From: an uncultured Vampirovibrio sp.
GTDB lineage: Bacteria > Cyanobacteriota > Vampirovibrionia > Gastranaerophilales > Gastranaerophilaceae
Length of the DNA stretch: 44,635 nucleotides
Assembly (NCBI GenBank): GCA_910579975.1
Contig: CAJTWU010000010.1
Coordinates: forward strand, 1 to 44,635
Direction of reading: 5' to 3'
A program made the translations under genes and the position numbers. The notes under the pieces were generated by a model that saw only the letters and a program-made list of their open reading frames with translations, was not told the origin of the DNA and searched no databases. Positions 29,601 to 38,009 of the stretch are shown here, in pieces (positions within the stretch are counted from its first letter, which is position 1; each line of letters opens with the position of its first letter).

Positions 29601-32306
29601 TCACTAAAAATATCCGGAGTAGAAAATAAACAAGATTTGTTTGCTTCTGAATTTAACAAAAGTATTTCAGGTATTGTAAACAAGCTAGAAACTTCTCATT
29701 CAGAAAATCTTAAAACAATGGCTGAATTAAGTGTTGTTACAGCCGAACAGCTTGAAGATATAAAAACAGAAACTGTAAACGCTATTGGTGAAATGCAAAA
29801 TTTATCTAAAAATCAATTTGACATTTTGCAAACAACACACAACAGTATAATAAATTCTGTAACTCAGTTAAACACAAAAGCTGAAGATATTGCCTCTGAA
29901 AGACATGAAGGAGTACTTTTAAAAGCAGAAAATATTTTAAATACTGTTAAAAATATTGAATCAGCTACACAAGATACTTCTTCGATAACTACATCAACAA
30001 AAAATGATATTGCTGATTTAGCAGCTCTTGTTGCTGATAATAAAGCCTTGTTAGGGCATCTGGATAAATCTTTAACAAGCAGCGTAACAGCTTTAAATAC
30101 TTTAACAGCAGAAATTTCAGCCGGTGAACTTCAAACACTTGACTCTTATGTAAATACTATTCTTGAACAAATTGAAGATGAAAAACAAAACGTCAAAGTT
30201 TGCAAAGATTTAATAACAGAGTTTACTAAAAAAGAGCTTGATATAATTTCTGCTAACATAGAAAAAGAAACTGATATGGTTATCGGTGAACTCGTTGAAC
30301 AATTTGATTTGCTTAAAAAATCTCAAACAGACGATATCATTAATTTAACAACAAAAATTGAAGATATTGTAAGCGCGCAAATCTATGATAATATCGAAGA
30401 TTTAAAATCATATCTTGATATTAAAACTGATTCATCTGTTCTTTCAGGCAAATTAGACAATTTAAAGTCTGATTTGCTGGCTACATCTGAGGATATAATC
30501 AGCAATGTTAACAAAATGCTCGACTCAAATGTATTCACCACTGAAATCAAAGACTTCAGATTAGCAGTCGAACTATTAGTTTCTAGTTCTGCTGATAGCT
30601 TGAATAATAAACTATCAACTTTTATTAGTGAAAATTCTGCTAATTTTGAAGAAAAACTTACACAATTTGATAAAAAGTTTGTAGATACACTTGTTGATAA
30701 ATTTGAAGAAATTAAATTAATTTCTAATCAAACAGCAAATTCTTTTAATACAATTCAAAGTTCTTTGAATGATATTCTTACGCGATTTAGTGAGGTTAAG
30801 GAAAGTACAAACAACAAAATCGAAAAACTCACAGAAGTAATTGATAGTGCAAATATAAACGCTGTAAATGAATTGCGCCAGTTAAATAATGCATTTGAAA
30901 ACCTTCGTTCTCAAATTTCTAATAAATCTTTTGATGAAGCATTCCAAGCCTCTATTAACAAACAAATAGGAAGTTTGGAAGAACTTATTTGTGAACAAAT
31001 GGGCTATATTGAAGACATAAGTGATTTATGCGGCATGAATCTTCCTGAAGTTGCAGAATTAAATACACTGGTAAAACATTCTGTTTTAACCGCTTTAGAA
31101 GACTTATCTACAAAGTTTGATTTGCAAGATATTGATGGAATACTTGAAAACGCTTTAAAATCAGTTAAGACCGAGATTATTACTCAATTCTTAAATGTAT
31201 TTAACCAAATATCGTTTGTTACAGAACAAGAAGAAATTCTTGACTTTGTAAATGAGAAACATGAAGAATTAATCACTATTTTAAGCCATATAGTTACAAA
31301 TTCTGCAACAGTTGAAAATAAAATTGATTGCTTAAAAGAAGACATTGAAATGATTAACGAAAAAATTTCGTCAATTATTTCTTCTGATGATGAAGTTGAC
31401 TATATTTATACTTTACAAGATATAGAATCTGATATTGCAAATCTACGCATTGAATTAAATTCAATGAAAGAAAATGACCACGGGCAAGAATTTCAAGATT
31501 TAATAACTTCAACAAATGATATTTATGCTCTTGTTGAAACTATTAAAAACGAATTTCCAAATAAACAAGATTTTGAAGATATTGCAGAAGATATTGTAAG
31601 TATCAGTACACGAACAAACAAATTAATATTAGCTTCAGATGAATCTTACAAGACATTACAGGATAATTTGCAAGACTTTAAACTTGTTATTAATGATTTG
31701 GATGAAAGAACCAGAAATTTTGCTCAAGAGTCCGGCATGGACAAAGTTAATGCTAAATTAAATGCATTGAATACAATGATGGAGCAAGGAGCTAAAACTA
31801 ATCAGGTGTTCAACCAGGTATTTGAATACTTAGCTGAATGGGTTGATAATGCTAGTGTACAAATCAATTCAATTACGGATAGAGTTGAAACCCTTGGCGA
31901 AATCAGTCAAATCAAAGATATGCTTGCCGACTTAAAAGCAGGTACAGAAGATAATACTGAAACAGTTGAGCTTATTGAAGCCCTTGGTGCTGTATTTGAT
32001 AAACAGACTAAGAGAATTTCTTCATTAGAAGCAAAACTTGATAAAATAATAGTTGAGACTACAATAAATAATAGCAGCAATCGACTTGAAGATACTCTTA
32101 ATAAGTTTCTTGTTGCTATGGATGAAAAGTTCACATTACAACAAGATAGAATTAATTCTCTGGAAAATAAACTTTCAGAAACTCTTAGCTTGTTAGATGG
32201 AAAAGACACAGCTCAGCTTACTAAAAAAGTAGGCGGTATGGATAGACAAATAGCCAAACTTAATAAAAGTATTGAGAAAATAGCTTCACATGTTGTTGAA
32301 AAATAA
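26634..32306 (+). CDS. Giant coiled-coil protein, unknown function
   Basis: About 1890 residues, predicted almost wholly helical. It consists of heptad-rich stretches (patterns such as LKENDHGQEFQDLI, LEDTLNKFLVAMDEKFTLQQDRINSLENKLSETLSLL) joined by short polar links. By eye there are only about four prolines, one tryptophan and seven cysteines. No signal peptide, membrane helix, ATPase head or known domain was seen, unlike SMC or methyl-accepting proteins. The start ATG 26634 (MADFDNLSG) has GGGA 10 nt upstream; ATG 26616, in frame, is the alternative. It overlaps the following oxidase gene by 17 nt. Probably a cytoskeletal, scaffold or length-setting protein, but this is inference only. Confidence 0.75.
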   Translation: MADFDNLSGINENFNTIKTLLNSIRAQGILNTSDVDKLLSGINSKLEKINTEEDIDLIKIFLSELKQNLDERHNILISKFGAIESLFSNLLKNSSEMPKSAELKELFDIVATNLSVFSREVVSQKELLTDITLRLDALRSDDTQKREIIKNISLLKPDLERLNNGFDSIVLSLNDNFKTIIKTIASFDKTDYFERFSDVLTGMEMSSNTILSALQMLDKKTEQVETILQNLATQDDITSAKERLFELSSQSHELTASVNDLSSRYIKIDNLAEKIDASVNIIASLKSVLETADNQNTQIILDKLNVLETELQNISTDTKFDTFKASLEDVLKNILDGTMGFDALVSKKGTEITAEVNLAIQKLATLQDANITRVLNDISTSADALNSKLAQTQNSIATLCEKNFNSVFENISNVKTLIAQIDENSVSSNNAIFSSITDRLAVFENSLRVSLETQEKSISSSSLRLFEQIENIKNLSGVLDYKMDSSVVEASNIKRELAALKDSIEAVLALDFVNTVKDLRVDLYASKQELVNTFETTNHELSDKFTNDLYGKYELLISKLDSVEDEFKKTQNDSLLSLKGILEKISSSIIDILSYVGEQQSACDNGFNSKLDLINDELKKEIKYSYNKLIEIQEAYSEIKDMLSINNVNSTERFDGIIASAGNVKSDFEAQIAALKRALLDKISEFKQEFTCANAEKVSELKFAVESVYSKNSQEVSELLTEIKELLGIFSTDDSNSRAATLAKILDNFVAIKSYMSALNDKTANDVKEQVKIILADFENVKAVLNKLDENVDGDMTRQLSIIESNFESLVSQITILFDKSDTALTEKINSEFSKASALMQEAMTQKLEAYKLRIEETFDKIQNSSVEQSSYLQERIADINVAMKSALELQNETNFKQIEDMTATLKSVLDENIKLTAVDYASFKEKLAEFAKEITANNSILTQDLKAQLDDITKYIDSVLDIQAQEIESRHDELFAKNTELLGNQNNISLKISGVENKQDLFASEFNKSISGIVNKLETSHSENLKTMAELSVVTAEQLEDIKTETVNAIGEMQNLSKNQFDILQTTHNSIINSVTQLNTKAEDIASERHEGVLLKAENILNTVKNIESATQDTSSITTSTKNDIADLAALVADNKALLGHLDKSLTSSVTALNTLTAEISAGELQTLDSYVNTILEQIEDEKQNVKVCKDLITEFTKKELDIISANIEKETDMVIGELVEQFDLLKKSQTDDIINLTTKIEDIVSAQIYDNIEDLKSYLDIKTDSSVLSGKLDNLKSDLLATSEDIISNVNKMLDSNVFTTEIKDFRLAVELLVSSSADSLNNKLSTFISENSANFEEKLTQFDKKFVDTLVDKFEEIKLISNQTANSFNTIQSSLNDILTRFSEVKESTNNKIEKLTEVIDSANINAVNELRQLNNAFENLRSQISNKSFDEAFQASINKQIGSLEELICEQMGYIEDISDLCGMNLPEVAELNTLVKHSVLTALEDLSTKFDLQDIDGILENALKSVKTEIITQFLNVFNQISFVTEQEEILDFVNEKHEELITILSHIVTNSATVENKIDCLKEDIEMINEKISSIISSDDEVDYIYTLQDIESDIANLRIELNSMKENDHGQEFQDLITSTNDIYALVETIKNEFPNKQDFEDIAEDIVSISTRTNKLILASDESYKTLQDNLQDFKLVINDLDERTRNFAQESGMDKVNAKLNALNTMMEQGAKTNQVFNQVFEYLAEWVDNASVQINSITDRVETLGEISQIKDMLADLKAGTEDNTETVELIEALGAVFDKQTKRISSLEAKLDKIIVETTINNSSNRLEDTLNKFLVAMDEKFTLQQDRINSLENKLSETLSLLDGKDTAQLTKKVGGMDRQIAKLNKSIEKIASHVVEK

Positions 32307-33666
32307 ATTAGACAAAATAAAAACCATTCTAAAAAATGATAACGTTCTTACAACAATGGAAGAACGTTATTGCTATTCACGTGACGCTTCAAATATGAAA
32401 AACGAAGGTAAAACACCTGATTTAGTAGTATTTGTTGAAACAATAGAGGATGTACAAAAAACACTAAAATACGCTAATGAACATGAAATACCTGTTGTAT
32501 CCAGAGGTGCCGGAACAAATATGGTTGGAGCTTGTATTTGTTCAAAAGGCGGCATTGTTTTGAATTTTTCAAAAATGAATAAAATTTTAGAATTAAATTC
32601 AGCTAATATGACCGCAAGAGTTCAGCCCGGAGTAATTCTTGGTGATTTAAAGAAAAAAGCAGAAGAAATCGGATTATTTTATCCGCCTGACCCTTCAAAT
32701 TTTAAAGTGTCTACTGTTGGTGGAAGCATAGCACAATCCTCCGGAGGAGCAATGTCTTTTAAATACGGTACAACAAAGGATTATGTACTCTCTTTAAAAG
32801 TGGTAACTGCTGATGGGAAATTAATGACTCTTGGGGCTGAAACTATAAAAGATGCTTCTGGATATCATTTAGGACAATTAATTGTTGGAAGTGAAGGTAC
32901 TCTTGCAATTGTTGTAGAAGCTGTTTTAAAACTAATACCAAAACCTGAAACTAAAAGAGTTATTTCAGCATATTTTTCGAAAATTGAAGACTCAATTACT
33001 GCTGTTAATACAATTATTACAGAGCATATTTTTCCTGCTGCAATAGATTTTATGGATAAAAATTCAATGATTACGGTTGAAGACTTTGCTCATTGTAATT
33101 TAAAAACCGAAAATGAATGTATGTTAATTTTTGAATTAGACGGATTTGAATCATCAATGAACTCTCAAATTTATAAAGTGACCGAAGTTTTGCAAAATCA
33201 TAATGCAACAGGAGTTGAAGTTTCAAATAAAGAAGAAATATGGGAAGCAAGGCGGGCTTCTTTTGCTGCTTCAACCCGGCTTGCACCGGATGTTATATCA
33301 GATGACATAATCGTTCCAAGAGAAAATCTTGCAGAAATGATAAAAGAATGTAATGATATCAGCAAAAAATACAATTTAAAAATGTGTTTAGTGGGTCATG
33401 TCGGAGATGGAAATATTCATCCTCAAATAGCTTTGAACCTAGAGAATGAAGAAGAATTTAAAAATTATATTAATGCAAAATCAGAAATGTATGAAACAGC
33501 ATTAAAGTTAAAAGGAACAATCTCAGCAGAACATGGTATTGGAATAGAAAAACTATCTTATTTAGAAAATACTATAGATAAAAATGCTTTAGAATATATG
33601 AAACTAATTAAACTCGCATTTGATCCTAAAAATATATTAAATCCGGATAAAATATTTAAAGTATAA
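32290..33666 (+). CDS. FAD-linked oxidase of the GlcD / D-lactate dehydrogenase family
   Basis: 458 residues. FAD-binding type 4 domain: DLVVFVETIEDVQKTLKYANEHEIPVVSRGAGTNMVGACI, then VQPGVILGDLKKKAEEIGLFYPPDPSN..TVGGSIAQSSGGAMSFKYGTTKDYVLSL. The C-terminal FAD-oxidase domain contains CLVGHVGDGNIHPQIAL and GTISAEHGIGIEKLSYL, the conserved metal/substrate histidines. It oxidises a 2-hydroxy acid such as glycolate or D-lactate; the true substrate cannot be told. It overlaps the giant gene by 17 nt, with no obvious ribosome binding site. Confidence 0.88.
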   Translation: MLLKNKLDKIKTILKNDNVLTTMEERYCYSRDASNMKNEGKTPDLVVFVETIEDVQKTLKYANEHEIPVVSRGAGTNMVGACICSKGGIVLNFSKMNKILELNSANMTARVQPGVILGDLKKKAEEIGLFYPPDPSNFKVSTVGGSIAQSSGGAMSFKYGTTKDYVLSLKVVTADGKLMTLGAETIKDASGYHLGQLIVGSEGTLAIVVEAVLKLIPKPETKRVISAYFSKIEDSITAVNTIITEHIFPAAIDFMDKNSMITVEDFAHCNLKTENECMLIFELDGFESSMNSQIYKVTEVLQNHNATGVEVSNKEEIWEARRASFAASTRLAPDVISDDIIVPRENLAEMIKECNDISKKYNLKMCLVGHVGDGNIHPQIALNLENEEEFKNYINAKSEMYETALKLKGTISAEHGIGIEKLSYLENTIDKNALEYMKLIKLAFDPKNILNPDKIFKV

Positions 33667-33687
33667 TAATAAAGAAAGGAAAATAGA

Positions 33688-34011
33688 ATGGATATTATTG
33701 TAATAAATTGTACCATTCCCAATAAATATAAAAAAATAGCCAAAGATATTATAAAAGTATTAATGAAACACAAACTTGCAGCATGCGTTTCACTTGTAAA
33801 CAATGTTCGTTCGACTTTCTCTTGGAATGGTGAAGTTTGTGAAGAAAAAGAATTATTAATGATGATAAAAACCAGACGTGCTCATTATGGTAAAGTTAAG
33901 CTTGTTATAGAAGACATGCATCCTTATACTGTACCTGAAATTATTGCATTACCTATAGTTGACTGCTCGGAAGATTATTTAAAATGGTTAGTGAAAGAAA
34001 CAGAATCCTAG
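33688..34011 (+). CDS. cutA: CutA-like divalent-ion tolerance protein
   Basis: 107 residues, the standard CutA length. Recognised by LMKHKLAACVSLVNNVRSTFSWNGEVCEEKELLMMIKTRRAHYGKVKLVIEDMHPYTVPEIIALPI and DYLKWL, which matches the trimeric PII-like CutA fold (AACVni...S.Y.W.G...e.Ee..l..KT...........v...HpYevPei...pi). Its physiological role is unclear in most bacteria despite the copper-tolerance name. AAAGGA lies before the ATG. It is 21 nt after the oxidase and overlaps the next gene by 28 nt. Confidence 0.93.
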   Translation: MDIIVINCTIPNKYKKIAKDIIKVLMKHKLAACVSLVNNVRSTFSWNGEVCEEKELLMMIKTRRAHYGKVKLVIEDMHPYTVPEIIALPIVDCSEDYLKWLVKETES

Positions 34012-34589
34012 AAATCACCAAATATTTTCAATCATTAGGAATAGAAGTTAACGTCGGCAAAAACAAAGCCCGGGGAAATAAAGGTTTTTTTAAAGCTTGT
34101 AATAAGAGCTTTAGAATTGATATTGCAAAAGGACAATCTGAAGAAGCTATACTTAAGACCTTGGTGCATGAATTTGCCCACTTTATACATTACAGCTATG
34201 ATAACACCTTAAAGTCCCTTGACTTTATTATTGATGAAAATGACGAGTTAACCGAAGAATTAATAAAACTTACAGTTGAGTCTATTCCTAAAGACTCTGT
34301 TGCACCTATTTTTAAAGCAAAAGAAGCAATTAAATCAGAAATCTCCAAATCTCCAAACAGCTTTAAACTAAAATATTTACAAAAAGAATTAAGACGGATT
34401 AATTCTAAAATTTCCAGATTAAACAGGTATTATAATTCTCCAACAGAGCTTTTTGCTCGTTCTATAGAAACTTATCTGTTAAATAGAGAAATGTTTATAA
34501 AAAATGCTCCTAATCTTGCAATGTACTATGAACAAAAGAATATACCCCTTATAGAAAATTTAAATAAAATTTTACTTCAAAATTGTTAA
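33984..34589 (+). CDS. Small putative zincin metallopeptidase (HExxH)
   Basis: 201 residues, no named family recognised. LVHEFAHFIHY near residue 62 is a HExxH zinc-binding motif. A likely third ligand is the glutamate in SPTELFARSIETYL near residue 153, the arrangement seen in ImmA/IrrE-like and related gluzincins. A basic helical region (LKYLQKELRRINSKISRLNRYY) separates them. No signal peptide, so it is probably cytoplasmic. The 5' end overlaps cutA by 28 nt, so it is probably cotranscribed. The substrate is unknown. Confidence 0.65.
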   Translation: MVSERNRILEITKYFQSLGIEVNVGKNKARGNKGFFKACNKSFRIDIAKGQSEEAILKTLVHEFAHFIHYSYDNTLKSLDFIIDENDELTEELIKLTVESIPKDSVAPIFKAKEAIKSEISKSPNSFKLKYLQKELRRINSKISRLNRYYNSPTELFARSIETYLLNREMFIKNAPNLAMYYEQKNIPLIENLNKILLQNC

Positions 34590-34646
34590 TATTTACTTTA
34601 TTTTTTTTAAATATTATTATAGAATTATTTCAGAGAGCTTAAAATT

Positions 34647-35420
34647 ATGATAGAAAATTTAAAAACAAAAGAAAAAAAGAATGATACTAAAATTCTAGTA
34701 GGAGTTATTATTGGATTTTTGTTTGTTGTGTGGCTTTGTACACCACCAGGTAATAAGTTTATGCAGATTGCATTATGGAGTAATAATACTCAGTTTATGA
34801 TTGCAAAAATGCAACATAAAACCGAAACTACTGCATATAAATTTCATAGAAATAATGCAATTTATCATTCAAGAATGAATATGCAAAAAGAAGCTATGGA
34901 AGACCTTGATAAAGCCATTCAATCGTTACCGGCTTATATGCCTGAATACGTATTTGAATCACTTTATCGTGATAGCGCCATAATAAAACTTTATTTCAGA
35001 GATTATAAAGGTGCTTTAAACGATTACACAAAAGTTAAATCACTTGAATTTAACGATTATTTTAAACTTGCAATGCTTTACAAAGTTAATGGAAGCAACA
35101 AATATGCAGCACAATATTGTAACAAGATTATATCATTAGATTCCAATGCTTATGCCGGATATTTATGCTTGGCTGATATTTATTCAGGAGTTGGAAGACC
35201 GGATGCAGCGGTAAATATTATGAGTTTACTTATTGATAGAGCTCCAAATCGTGCAAAATACTATGCAGACAGAGCAGCATTTAAATTGCAAATGGGAGAT
35301 AAAAAAGGGCATTATGTAGACATGGAAAAAGCCAAAGAACTAGCTCCTCATATGGATTTTGATAGCTCATTAGTTAAGGAAACGCTTGAACCAAAAGTTT
35401 TAACGCTTACTACTAATTAA
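34647..35420 (+). CDS. Membrane-anchored TPR protein
   Basis: 257 residues. A charged N-terminus (MIENLKTKEKKNDTK), one membrane helix (ILVGVIIGFLFVVWLCTPP) and then tetratricopeptide repeats: YKFHRNNAIYHSRMNMQKEAMEDLDKAIQSLP, RDSAIIKLYFRDYKGALNDYTKVKSL, MLYKVNGSNKYAAQYCNKIISLD, YLCLADIYSGVGRPDAAVNIMSLLIDRAP and ADRAAFKLQMGDKKGHYVDMEKAKELAP. The repeats probably face the periplasm. It is preceded by an AT-only inverted repeat (34588-34617) and a weak ribosome binding site. Partner unknown. Confidence 0.8.
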   Translation: MIENLKTKEKKNDTKILVGVIIGFLFVVWLCTPPGNKFMQIALWSNNTQFMIAKMQHKTETTAYKFHRNNAIYHSRMNMQKEAMEDLDKAIQSLPAYMPEYVFESLYRDSAIIKLYFRDYKGALNDYTKVKSLEFNDYFKLAMLYKVNGSNKYAAQYCNKIISLDSNAYAGYLCLADIYSGVGRPDAAVNIMSLLIDRAPNRAKYYADRAAFKLQMGDKKGHYVDMEKAKELAPHMDFDSSLVKETLEPKVLTLTTN

Positions 35421-35515
35421 TAAATCTTTATATTTAATTAATAATTTCGTATTATTTTTGGTTTAAAATATAGGTATATCAGATTTGAGGTAATAAAGAC
35501 AAGGGGCAAATACCA

Positions 35516-37129
35516 ATGAAACATTCTGAATACTCTGTAGTGGTTGTAGGCAGCGGTGCAGCCGGATTATATGCAGCATTAAAAATATCTAAGCAAATTA
35601 GTTTACCGGACGGCATACTTTTGATTACAAAGTCTAGCTTGGGAGAAAGCAATTCCAGATATGCACAAGGCGGTATTGTCGGAGTTGTACATCAAAACAA
35701 AGGAGATAGTACTCAATTACACATTGCTGATACATTAAAAGCAGGTGCCGGTTTGAGCGATGAAAAAGTTGTTGAATACATCTCAGAGGTATCAGATGAA
35801 GTAATTAATGACCTTATTGATACCGGTGTAGATTTTGATAAAAACAACAAAGGCGAGTTGAATTTTACTTTAGAGGCTGCTCATAGTTTTAGGAGAATAC
35901 TTCATCTTGGAGGAGATGCAACAGGCAAGGGAATTGTTGAAGCTTTGGCTGAAAAAGTTATTAAAGACGAAAATATAACCATAGTGGAAAACTCTATAGC
36001 TGTTGAGTTATTAACAAATCTTGATAATGAATGTAAAGGGTTGATTTTATATAACGCATTAACAGGCGAACATGAAATTGTTTATTCCTCTGCCATAATT
36101 CTCGCAACAGGTGGAATGGGACAATTATACAAATACACTACAAATCCTGAAGGTGCAACGGCAGATGGTATTGACTTAGCTTATAATGCCGGAGCGATTA
36201 TGCAAGATATGGAATTTATTCAATTCCACCCAACAGCTTTAGCAATTGGAAAGAACAGATTTTTAATATCAGAAGCAGTTAGAGGAGAAGGTGCGAAGCT
36301 TATTGATAATTCTGGAAATGAATTTATGTCACAATACCATGATAAAAGAGAACTTGCACCGAGAGACATTGTAACCAGAGCTATTTATAACGAAATGCAA
36401 AAAAGCCATTCTGCAAATATGTTTCTAAATGCTTCAATTATTGATAAAGCTAAGTTGCTTATGCGTTTTCCAACTATTTCTGGAAAATGTAAAGATAACG
36501 GCATTGATATTACAGCATCACCTATTCCAGTTGCTCCGGCAGCTCATTATTCAATGGGAGGAATAAAAGCAACTGTTGAAGGCAAAACATCCATACGCGG
36601 ACTGTACGCAATAGGAGAAGCAGCCTCAACAGGATTTCATGGTGCAAACAGGCTTGCAAGTAATTCTCTTTTGGAATGCGTAGTTTGCGCATATGAACTA
36701 GCAGATTATCTATCTTTTGCAAATCTTACAATCCCTAAAAAGATTGATGAAGCAATTATTGAAAAAATAAGACTTTATTCAGAGCCATTAAGTGAAATTG
36801 ATTATGATATAACAGCTTTAAAACAAGAGCTTAAAAATCTTATGTGGGATAAAGCCGGTATTCTTAGAAATGAAAAAGAACTTCAAGAAGCTTTAGACAC
36901 AATAAATGAGATGTCAAAAGATTTTAAAAGAGATAGAAAATGCTTAAACAAAGAAGAATATGAATATAGAAACATGCTTACTGCAGCTAAGCTTGTTGTT
37001 GAAGCAGCATTAATGAGAAAAGAATCAAGAGGAGCGCATGCTCGTATTGATTATACTCAGACAAATGCAAAAGGCATTCATTCAAATATAATTAAAACCG
37101 CTAATAAGGAGTTAGAATATGTTAAATAG
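35516..37129 (+). CDS. nadB: L-aspartate oxidase
   Basis: 537 residues. FAD-binding GxGxxG in YSVVVVGSGAAGLYAAL; SNSRYAQGGIVGV; the succinate-dehydrogenase-like active-site region LEAAHSFRRILHLGGDATGKGIVEAL; IQFHPTAL; PVAPAAHYSMGGIKATVEGKTSIRGLYAIGEAASTGFHGANRLASNSLLECVV; and the C-terminal ESRGAHARIDY. It converts aspartate to iminoaspartate, the first step of de novo NAD synthesis. AAGGGG lies 9 nt before the ATG. It overlaps nadC by 11 nt. nadA is not in the window. Confidence 0.95.
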   Translation: MKHSEYSVVVVGSGAAGLYAALKISKQISLPDGILLITKSSLGESNSRYAQGGIVGVVHQNKGDSTQLHIADTLKAGAGLSDEKVVEYISEVSDEVINDLIDTGVDFDKNNKGELNFTLEAAHSFRRILHLGGDATGKGIVEALAEKVIKDENITIVENSIAVELLTNLDNECKGLILYNALTGEHEIVYSSAIILATGGMGQLYKYTTNPEGATADGIDLAYNAGAIMQDMEFIQFHPTALAIGKNRFLISEAVRGEGAKLIDNSGNEFMSQYHDKRELAPRDIVTRAIYNEMQKSHSANMFLNASIIDKAKLLMRFPTISGKCKDNGIDITASPIPVAPAAHYSMGGIKATVEGKTSIRGLYAIGEAASTGFHGANRLASNSLLECVVCAYELADYLSFANLTIPKKIDEAIIEKIRLYSEPLSEIDYDITALKQELKNLMWDKAGILRNEKELQEALDTINEMSKDFKRDRKCLNKEEYEYRNMLTAAKLVVEAALMRKESRGAHARIDYTQTNAKGIHSNIIKTANKELEYVK

Positions 37130-37952
37130 TTTTTTTATAGAAGATCACGTAAAAAAAGCATTAGAAGAAGATATTGGATTTGGTGATATTACAACGGATT
37201 ATTTAACAAATGAAGATGATAGAATGTCTTGTGAATTAAACTCGCGTGTTGAAGGTATTTTATGCGGTACAAACGTATTTAAAACCGTTTTCAAAGTACT
37301 TTCGGAAGATGTTAAGGTAACTTTCCATAAAAAAGACGGAGATGTAATTAATAAAGGAGACAAAATTGCTGATATAGAAGGTCCAGCAAGATGGGTTTTG
37401 ATGGGCGAAAGATTAGCATTAAATTATATCCAAAGAATGAGCGGTATTGCTACCGAAACTAATAAATACCAGAAAGCTATAGGTGAATATAAAGCTAAGA
37501 TAGTTGATACAAGAAAAACAACTCCATTATTTAGAGCATTTGAAAAATATTCAGTAAAAATTGGCGGTGGAAGTTTACATAGATTTAATCTTGCTGATTG
37601 TGCAATGATTAAAGATAATCATATTAAATATGCCGGCTCACTGACAAAAGCTGTTGAAAAACTTAGAAAACATATTTCTCATGCGCATAAAATTGAGGTT
37701 GAATGTGACACAATTGAACAAGTAAAAGAAGCAATTGCAGTAGGAGCTGATATTATTATGCTTGATAATATGAGCCTTGAAACAATGAAAGCATGCGTAC
37801 AATTGATTAACGGGAAAGCAATTGTAGAAGCAAGCGGTAATGTAAATTTAAATACGGTTCATGATATTGCAGCAACTGGTGTTGATATAATTTCATCCAG
37901 TGCAATTGTAGCAAAAGCTCCTACATTGGATTTAGGGCTTGACTGCAAGTAA
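37119..37952 (+). CDS. nadC: Nicotinate-nucleotide pyrophosphorylase (quinolinate phosphoribosyltransferase)
   Basis: 277 residues, usual length. Signature VDTRKTTPLFRAFEKYSVKIGGGSLHRFNLADCAMIKDNHI, followed by KIEVECDTIEQVKEAIAVGADIIMLDNMS, IVEASGNVNLNTVHDIAATGVDIISSSAIV. It forms nicotinate mononucleotide from quinolinate and PRPP. The ATG overlaps nadB by 11 nt with AAGGAG upstream, so both enzymes are made together. Confidence 0.96.
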   Translation: MLNSFFIEDHVKKALEEDIGFGDITTDYLTNEDDRMSCELNSRVEGILCGTNVFKTVFKVLSEDVKVTFHKKDGDVINKGDKIADIEGPARWVLMGERLALNYIQRMSGIATETNKYQKAIGEYKAKIVDTRKTTPLFRAFEKYSVKIGGGSLHRFNLADCAMIKDNHIKYAGSLTKAVEKLRKHISHAHKIEVECDTIEQVKEAIAVGADIIMLDNMSLETMKACVQLINGKAIVEASGNVNLNTVHDIAATGVDIISSSAIVAKAPTLDLGLDCK

Positions 37953-37962
37953 TTTAAACAGC

Positions 37963-37991
37963 TTGCCATACTCTTTTCATAATGCTACAAT
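37963..37991 (+). promoter_or_regulatory. flhA promoter
   Basis: -35 TTGCCA (37963-37968), 17-nt spacer ending in TGC, -10 TACAAT (37986-37991), all close to the sigma-70 consensus. It begins 11 nt after nadC ends. A short leader with GGGAG precedes the flhA ATG at 38010. Confidence 0.7.
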
Positions 37992-38009
37992 TATGTATGG
38001 TGGGAGAGT

